Assembly (NCBI GenBank): GCA_013695395.1
Contig: JACDAP010000559.1
Location: 1-9,432, forward strand
DNA: 9,432 nucleotides
Reading direction: 5' to 3'
Origin: Solirubrobacterales bacterium
GTDB lineage: Bacteria; Actinomycetota; Thermoleophilia; Solirubrobacterales; Solirubrobacteraceae
The position numbers were made by a program, and so were the translations under genes. Each line of letters opens with the position of its first letter. Within the stretch, counting starts at the first letter, position 1. Of this stretch, positions 5,421 to 9,432 are shown piece by piece. A model generated the notes under the pieces. The model did not search any database and was not told the DNA's origin. It saw only the letters and a program-made list of their open reading frames with translations.

Positions 5421-5449
5421 AGGCTACGCCCTGGGCACGCGATTGTCAG
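5421..5449 (-). promoter_or_regulatory. Promoter of the L,D-transpeptidase gene (leaderless)
   Basis: On the minus strand CTGACA (-35, 5449-5444) is followed by a 17-bp spacer and TAGCCT (-10, 5426-5421). Seven more bases lead to ATG 5413. Spacing of both elements is ideal for a housekeeping sigma factor, and there is no room for a Shine-Dalgarno, so a leaderless mRNA is predicted. Confidence 0.65.
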
Positions 5450-5469
5450 CCCCTGGCGGAAAGGTTGGC

Positions 5470-6348
5470 TTACGCCGTGAGGACTCGCGGCGCTGGGCCG
5501 CGCACCCGGCGGACCACCAGGGCCATGAGCGCGATCGAGCCGAGCGAGACCGCGAGCAGCACGGCGTACTCCCACGTCCACCCGTCCCGCGTGCCCGCGA
5601 AGGCGATGCAGTTGTTGATCGCGTGCAGGACGATCGCCGGATAGAGCGAACCGGTCTTCGCGTAGAGCAGGCAGAGCACGACGCCGAAGATCGCGAGGAT
5701 CGGCAGGTAGAGCACGTCAGGGGCCGAGCCGAGGTGGATCGCGCCGAAGAACGTGCCTGTCACGAGCGCCGCCGGCCAGAGCCCCCAGCGCCGCAGCGAG
5801 GTGAAGACGAAGCCGCGGAAGAAGATCTCCTCGGCCACGGGGGCGATGACGGTCACGAGGAACGCCGCGGCGAACAGCGCGGCGGTGCTGCCGTCCACCC
5901 CCAGTTCGTCGGGGAGATCCTCCTGAGCGCCGATGTCGACGATGGCCGAGTACGCGGCGCTGATCACGACGAACGCGAGGAAGGCGACGAGCAGCCATCC
6001 CACGAAGGCCTTGGGCCGGGTCCCGCGCAGCCCGAACTGCTGCGGCGTCGGCCGGGCGACCCGGCTGACCACGAGGATCGCCGCGCCGATGAAGGCCACG
6101 TCCTGGGCGACGGTCAGGAGCACGTTGACGCCCGGCGGCAGGTCGCTGCCGTCGGCGCCGAAGGCAACCGCGATCCCGCCGATGACGACCGCGGCGGCGA
6201 TCGTACCGCCAAGCCCGAGCGCGAAGGCCAGGAGCACCCCGACGGGCCGCCACGCGGGGGCGAGCGGCGTCGGCCGCGCGCCCTCAGGAAACTCGGGACG
6301 CTCCGGAGGCGGCGGGGTCAGCGTGAGCTCGCGGGGCGGCGCGGACAA
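5470..6348 (-). CDS. CPBP-family intramembrane metalloprotease
   Basis: This predicted polytopic membrane protein of the CPBP (CaaX protease/bacteriocin-processing, Abi) family has about 292 residues. After a Pro-rich cytoplasmic N-terminus (1-35) come several TM segments, roughly at 36-63, 74-95, 114-136, 154-172, 190-207, 213-230, 235-250 and 261-280. All three family motifs are intact: E173-E174-x3-R178 (AEEIFFRG), F201-x3-H205 (FGAIH) and H242-x3-N246 (HAINN). These are the residues expected to bind the metal and act in catalysis. The substrate is unknown; bacterial members process lipoproteins or peptides or have no known target. The start is uncertain. TTG 6348 is preferred because it lies just after a TACCGT -10-like box; GTG 6450 would add 34 residues without TM or motif support. 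It is divergent from the PBP gene and upstream of the L,D-transpeptidase gene. Confidence 0.88.
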   Translation of the reverse strand: MSAPPRELTLTPPPPERPEFPEGARPTPLAPAWRPVGVLLAFALGLGGTIAAAVVIGGIAVAFGADGSDLPPGVNVLLTVAQDVAFIGAAILVVSRVARPTPQQFGLRGTRPKAFVGWLLVAFLAFVVISAAYSAIVDIGAQEDLPDELGVDGSTAALFAAAFLVTVIAPVAEEIFFRGFVFTSLRRWGLWPAALVTGTFFGAIHLGSAPDVLYLPILAIFGVVLCLLYAKTGSLYPAIVLHAINNCIAFAGTRDGWTWEYAVLLAVSLGSIALMALVVRRVRGPAPRVLTA

Positions 6349-6357
6349 GGTCAGCAA

Positions 6358-6363
6358 ACGGTA
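6358..6363 (-). promoter_or_regulatory. Possible -10 box TACCGT of the CPBP protease gene
   Basis: On the minus strand TACCGT fits TANNNT and lies 9 nt before the TTG at 6348. No -35 element is visible at the right distance. It is the main reason for choosing this start, and is weak evidence. Confidence 0.3.
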
Positions 6364-6469
6364 GCGGTCGGATCTGCACGTCCCGGCCCGTGACCAGGGG
6401 ATTCGGGACCCCACGGCGAAAAGGTTGTCCGAGCGCACCGGTAATGACACGGATCGCGACGGCGCGGGC

Positions 6470-6475
6470 TACCAT
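6470..6475 (+). promoter_or_regulatory. Possible -10 box TACCAT of the PBP gene
   Basis: TACCAT fits TANNNT in the 197-bp divergent gap (6349-6545). An ATGACA at 6444-6449 resembles a -35 element, but the 20-bp spacing is longer than ideal. The mRNA leader would be about 64 nt and includes the Shine-Dalgarno at 6533. I saw nothing else convincing in the gap. Confidence 0.3.
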
Positions 6476-6532
6476 CGGAGGTCGTCCGGAGCCGGGTCCC
6501 GCCCCTCCGCGATCGCTCACCACCCCCCGTCC

Positions 6533-6536
6533 GGAG
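6533..6536 (+). promoter_or_regulatory. Shine-Dalgarno GGAG of the PBP gene
   Basis: GGAG lies 9 nt before ATG 6546. It supports that start and contrasts with the SD-less starts of pyrE, the L,D-transpeptidase gene and infA. Confidence 0.55.
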
Positions 6537-6545
6537 CGCTTCTGA

Positions 6546-8759
6546 ATGTCCCGCCGCGAACGCCAACGACGCCGTCACCGCAGCAGCGGAGGCGCCGGCC
6601 GCATCATCTTCCTCGGGCTCGGGGTGCTCTTCGCGACGATCGCCATCGGTGCGATCAGCGCCGTCGGCTACGTCGTCTCGATCGCGGCCAGCGCGCCCGA
6701 TCTCTCCGAGCTGAAGGCCAAGGACCAGGGCGAGAACTCGATCATCTTCGCCGCCAACGGCAAGAAGCTCGGGATCATCCAGTCCGACGTCCTGCGCCGC
6801 GAGGTCTCCTCCAAGTCGATCGCGCAGACCCTGAAGGACGCGACGGTCGCGATCGAGGACAAGCGCTTCTACCAGCACGAGGGCGTCGACTTCGAGGGCG
6901 TCGTCCGCGCAGCGATCAAGAACGCCGAGTCGGGCGAGACGGTGCAGGGCGGCTCGACGCTGACCATGCAGCTGGTCAAGAACATCTACTCGCAGGACGC
7001 CACGCGCGACTACAAGCGGAAGGTCCGCGAGGCGAAGCTCGCCGAGGAGCTCGAGAACCGGCACCCGGGCCCCGAGGGCAAGCAGTGGATCCTCGTCAAG
7101 TACGTCAACAACGTGCCCTACGGCAACTCCCCGAGCGGCCAGGAGGCCATCGGCGCCTGGGCTGCTGCGCGCGTCTTCTTCAACAAGAGTCCCTCCAAGC
7201 TGACGCTGGCCGAGAGCGCGCTCCTGGCCGGGCTGCCGCAGGCGCCGACCGCCTACAACCCGCGGCTGAACCCGGAGGCAGCGCTCCGCCGCCGCAACGA
7301 CGTGCTCGCCCAGATGCGTGACGCCGGCTACATCACCGCCGCCCAGGAGAGCGAGGCTGCGGCCGAGCCGCTCGGGCTGAAGGACACCGGCTACTACTCG
7401 ACGCGCCGCGAGAGCTACTTCTTCGACTACGTCAAGGGCGAGCTGATCAAGACCTACGGCGCGCAGAAGGTCCGCGAGGGCGGCCTGCGCGTCTACACGA
7501 CGATCGACCTGAAGAAGCAGCAGCAGGCCCGCGCAGCGATCAAGAAGAGCCTCTCCGCACCGGGCTCCCCGTCCTCGGCCCTGGCCACCATCAGCCCGAA
7601 GACCGGCTACATCAAGGCGATGGCCTCCTCGTCGAACTACGGGGACTCGAAGTTCAACCTGGCCGCCCAGGGTCGCCGCCAGCCGGGCTCGACCTTCAAG
7701 GTGATCGTGGTGATGGCCGCGATCGCCCGCGGCGTCGACATCAATCGGACGAGCTACACGTCGAAGAAGCTCGACTTCGTCGACCCGACCTACGGGAAGA
7801 TCGAAGTGAGCAACTCGGGCGACACCGGTTCGGGCGCGCGGAAGACGATTCTCGAGGGCCTCGTGAGCTCCGACAACACGGTCATGCAGCAGCTCGACCT
7901 CGACATCGGCCCGCCGAACGTCACCAAGACCGCCCGCAAGATGGGCATCACGACCAAGCTGAACTCCTACCCGGCCGAGGCGCTCGGCGGCCTCGAGACC
8001 GGCGTCTCGCCGCTCGAGATGGCCCGCGCCTACGCCACGCTCAACAACGGAGGCTCGCGCGTGAAGCCGATCGCCGTCACCCGGGTCCGCTTCCCCGACG
8101 GCAAGGTCGACAAGAAGATGGGCAAGGTCCGCAAGTTCAAGGTCTTCACCGACGGTGAGGCCTACGAAGGCATCCAGGCGATGAAGGGCAACATCAACCG
8201 CGGCACCGGCACCCGGGCGCGGCTGGCCTCCTGCGAGGGTGCGGGCAAGACCGGTACGACGAGCGGCTTCAAGGACGCCTGGTTCGACGGCATGACCCGC
8301 GACCTGAACACCGCGGTCTGGGTCGGCTACCCGGGCTCGGAGGGCAAGGTCATGAACGCGGTCCCGAACTGGGGCACGATGTTCGGCGGCGACGCGCCGG
8401 CCCAGATCTGGAAGGACTACATGACCGAGGCGGTCAAGGGCACGAACTGCTCCGATTGGCCGGAGCCCAAGACACCGTTCGTGGCCGAGCCGTTCTTCGG
8501 CAAGTACGCGAACGGCGGAGCGCCGGGCGGCTCCTCCGACCCGGGCCAGCCGTTCAACCCGGCCGACGCCTACGCCCCCGGCATCCAGCCGGGCGGCGAG
8601 CCGACGAACACCGCGCCCTCGACCGGCGCCGCGGCCACGCCGACGCCTGCCCCGGCGCCCGCCAAGAAGAGCAAGGACTTCCCGTCCGACCAGTACGAGG
8701 CTCCGCCGCAGCCGGCCCCCACGGCCGGCGGCGCGGCCCCAGTGGCTGACGACGAGTAG
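6546..8759 (+). CDS. Class A penicillin-binding protein (bifunctional glycosyltransferase/transpeptidase)
   Basis: This 737-residue bifunctional enzyme polymerises lipid II into glycan strands and crosslinks the stem peptides outside the membrane. A very basic cytoplasmic start ([11 protein letters not shown]) precedes one TM anchor (about 19-47). The GT51 domain (about 75-250) has all its motifs: E104-D105-x2-F108-x2-H111-x-G113 with E104 as catalytic acid, [12 protein letters not shown] (135-146), [13 protein letters not shown] (158-170), and [12 protein letters not shown] (182-193). The transpeptidase domain (about 315-625) has S382-T-F-K385 (nucleophile Ser382), S442-D-N444 and K568-T-G-T571. 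The tail after about 640 is rich in Pro, Ala and Gly and low in complexity, as in other actinobacterial class A PBPs, and ends VADDE. GGAG 9 nt upstream supports ATG 6546. The gene is divergent from the CPBP protease gene. Its stop codon TAG forms part of the putative infA -10 box. It is most like ponA-type proteins, but I cannot tell which paralogue. Confidence 0.96.
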   Translation: MSRRERQRRRHRSSGGAGRIIFLGLGVLFATIAIGAISAVGYVVSIAASAPDLSELKAKDQGENSIIFAANGKKLGIIQSDVLRREVSSKSIAQTLKDATVAIEDKRFYQHEGVDFEGVVRAAIKNAESGETVQGGSTLTMQLVKNIYSQDATRDYKRKVREAKLAEELENRHPGPEGKQWILVKYVNNVPYGNSPSGQEAIGAWAAARVFFNKSPSKLTLAESALLAGLPQAPTAYNPRLNPEAALRRRNDVLAQMRDAGYITAAQESEAAAEPLGLKDTGYYSTRRESYFFDYVKGELIKTYGAQKVREGGLRVYTTIDLKKQQQARAAIKKSLSAPGSPSSALATISPKTGYIKAMASSSNYGDSKFNLAAQGRRQPGSTFKVIVVMAAIARGVDINRTSYTSKKLDFVDPTYGKIEVSNSGDTGSGARKTILEGLVSSDNTVMQQLDLDIGPPNVTKTARKMGITTKLNSYPAEALGGLETGVSPLEMARAYATLNNGGSRVKPIAVTRVRFPDGKVDKKMGKVRKFKVFTDGEAYEGIQAMKGNINRGTGTRARLASCEGAGKTGTTSGFKDAWFDGMTRDLNTAVWVGYPGSEGKVMNAVPNWGTMFGGDAPAQIWKDYMTEAVKGTNCSDWPEPKTPFVAEPFFGKYANGGAPGGSSDPGQPFNPADAYAPGIQPGGEPTNTAPSTGAAATPTPAPAPAKKSKDFPSDQYEAPPQPAPTAGGAAPVADDE
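8711..8729 (+). other. Strong GC hairpin in the 3' end of the PBP gene
   Basis: GCCGGCC (8711-8717), a 5-nt loop (CCCAC) and GGCCGGC (8723-8729) form a perfect 7-bp stem. It lies 27 bp before the PBP stop and the overlapping infA -10 box. It could attenuate read-through into infA. It lies in codons for a Pro/Ala/Gly-rich tail, so chance is a serious alternative. Confidence 0.3.
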
Positions 8760-8762
8760 CCT
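8757..8762 (+). promoter_or_regulatory. -10 box TAGCCT of infA (leaderless), overlapping the PBP stop codon
   Basis: TAGCCT begins with the TAG stop of the PBP gene and is followed by exactly 7 nt and ATG 8770. There is no Shine-Dalgarno before infA. No convincing -35 is visible in the PBP coding end. The hexamer is identical to those of pyrE and the L,D-transpeptidase gene. Confidence 0.5.
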
Positions 8763-8769
8763 GTCCCCA

Positions 8770-8988
8770 ATGGCCAAGGAAGAAAAAGTCGAGTTCGAGG
8801 GCGAGGTCATCGAGGCCCTCCCGAACGCGATGTTCAAGGTGAAGCTCGACAACGATCACGAGGTGCTCGGCCACGTGGCCGGCAAGATGCGGCGGTTCCG
8901 CATCCGCATCCTTCCGGGCGACCGGGTCCGCTGCGAGCTCTCGCCGTACGACCTGAGCCGCGCGCGCATCGTCTACCGCCACCGGTAG
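8770..8988 (+). CDS. infA: Translation initiation factor IF-1
   Basis: This 72-residue protein is an S1/OB-fold factor that binds the ribosomal A site on the 30S subunit and assists IF-2 and IF-3. The family pattern is nearly complete: [22 protein letters not shown] (1-22), LGHVAGKMR (33-41), RILPGDRV (46-53) and [14 protein letters not shown] (57-70). Length is exactly that of bacterial IF-1. MRRFRIRI replaces the more common MRxxYIRI. The context is unusual: infA normally lies between map or secY and rpmJ-rpsM in the ribosomal-protein operon, but here it is between a PBP gene and thiL. It may be the sole relocated gene or a second copy. The mRNA is predicted to be leaderless. The stop TAG is followed after 6 nt, in the same frame, by the thiL start. 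Confidence 0.97.
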   Translation: MAKEEKVEFEGEVIEALPNAMFKVKLDNDHEVLGHVAGKMRRFRIRILPGDRVRCELSPYDLSRARIVYRHR

Positions 8989-8994
8989 ATCACC

Positions 8995-9432
8995 TTGGGC
9001 GAGCGGTCGCTGATCGCCGCCCTCCAGCAGCTCCTGGAGGTCCGCTCGACGCGCATGGTGCGCTGGTCGGGCGATGACGCCGCGGTCGTCCGCTCGCTGC
9101 CCTTCTGCGTCACGAGCGTCGACGCGATGGTCGACGGCGTGCACTTCCGGCGCGGCGCACCCGGGGTCACCGCGGAGGACATCGGCTGGCGAGCGCTCGC
9201 CGGAGCCACCTCCGACCTCGCCGCGATGGGCGACGTCGAGCCGGGCGAGGCCTACATCGTGCTCGGCGTCCCGGAGGGTCTGGGCGAGGAGGAGGCGCTC
9301 GGCCTCGGGCGCGGGATGGAGGCGCTGGCGGCCCGCTGCCGGCTGACCGTCTGCGGCGGCGACGTGACGCGCGCCCCGGCGCTCCTGCTGGCCGTGACCG
9401 TCGTCGGCTGGGGCCGTGATGAGGCGCTGATC
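8995..9432 (+). CDS. thiL: Thiamine-monophosphate kinase, N-terminal part (runs off the window)
   Basis: The first 146 residues are present and the frame is open to the window end. The enzyme phosphorylates thiamine monophosphate with ATP to give the active cofactor thiamine diphosphate. Matches to ThiL are clear: GERSLIAALQQLLEVRSTR (2-20) resembles the GExxLIxxxxxxxxSSR start of E. coli ThiL. WSGDDAAVV carries the metal-binding Asp pair, TSVDAMVDGVHF is the substrate-pocket segment, and RALAGATSDLAAMGDVE and CGGDVTRAP are further conserved metal/phosphate motifs. TTG 8995 is the only start able to include the GERSLI segment, because an in-frame TAG (the infA stop) lies 6 nt upstream. No Shine-Dalgarno is evident. 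The 6-nt gap indicates one transcript with infA. The remaining C-terminal half lies outside the window. Confidence 0.93.
   Translation, partial: MGERSLIAALQQLLEVRSTRMVRWSGDDAAVVRSLPFCVTSVDAMVDGVHFRRGAPGVTAEDIGWRALAGATSDLAAMGDVEPGEAYIVLGVPEGLGEEEALGLGRGMEALAARCRLTVCGGDVTRAPALLLAVTVVGWGRDEALI

Noticed and set aside
3728..5644. A long plus-strand open frame spanning pyrE, the small membrane gene and the L,D-transpeptidase gene
   Set aside because: It crosses several well-supported genes, is Arg/Asp/Gly-rich and has no family motif. It is explained by GC-driven loss of stop codons.
6351..8852. A very long open frame antisense to the PBP gene, encoding an Arg/Leu/Val-rich sequence
   Set aside because: High-GC third positions of the PBP gene remove stops from this antisense frame. 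The translation has no domain and low complexity, while the sense frame carries every GT51 and transpeptidase motif.
1..9432. CRISPR array, insertion sequence, phage or toxin-antitoxin system
   Set aside because: I saw no regularly spaced repeats, no transposase or integrase motifs, no attachment-site duplication at the tRNA, and no shift in base composition suggesting transfer.

Overview
The window is about 70% GC, densely coded, with GTG and TTG starts and an actinobacterial flavour. The actinobacterial signs are several genes with a TANNNT -10 box just upstream of the start codon and no Shine-Dalgarno sequence, secreted proteins with Ala/Pro-rich signal peptides and Ig-like beta domains, and a TAG-overlapping gene pair. 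I infer a chromosomal segment of a high-GC actinomycete-like bacterium, possibly of the Thermoleophilia/Solirubrobacterales. That placement is an impression from gene style and was not tested by alignment. I see no mobile element, CRISPR array, phage gene or rRNA.

Layout. Positions 1-629 (+): the acidic C-terminal end of an unrecognised gene overlaps by one base a YdjA-like nitroreductase. Positions 708-4018 (-), in order of transcription: pyrE (orotate phosphoribosyltransferase), tRNA-Arg(CCT) 13 bp after its stop, an orphan family-5 peptide-type substrate-binding lipoprotein, and a secreted Ig-like-domain protein of unknown function. Positions 4038-4397 (+): a small two-TM protein divergent from pyrE. 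Positions 4409-6348 (-): a CPBP-type intramembrane protease, then a secreted L,D-transpeptidase with a peptidoglycan-binding domain. Positions 6546-9432 (+): a class A penicillin-binding protein, infA (IF-1), and the first 146 codons of thiL (thiamine-monophosphate kinase), which runs off the window.

The 4.4-8.8 kb part has an envelope theme: L,D-transpeptidase (3-3 crosslinks), bifunctional PBP (glycan polymerisation and 4-3 crosslinks) and a membrane protease. The rest is housekeeping: pyrimidine synthesis, a tRNA, translation initiation and thiamine. infA sits outside its usual ribosomal-protein neighbourhood.

I found no complete undescribed system. The most interesting signal is regulatory. 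The hexamer TAGCCT or TAGGCT lies 6-8 nt before the start codon of four genes: pyrE, the small membrane gene, the L,D-transpeptidase and infA. At pyrE it forms a near-palindrome that could serve as the -10 box in both directions, and at infA it overlaps the stop codon of the preceding PBP gene. An 11-bp-period direct repeat upstream of the secreted Ig-like gene is the next best lead.
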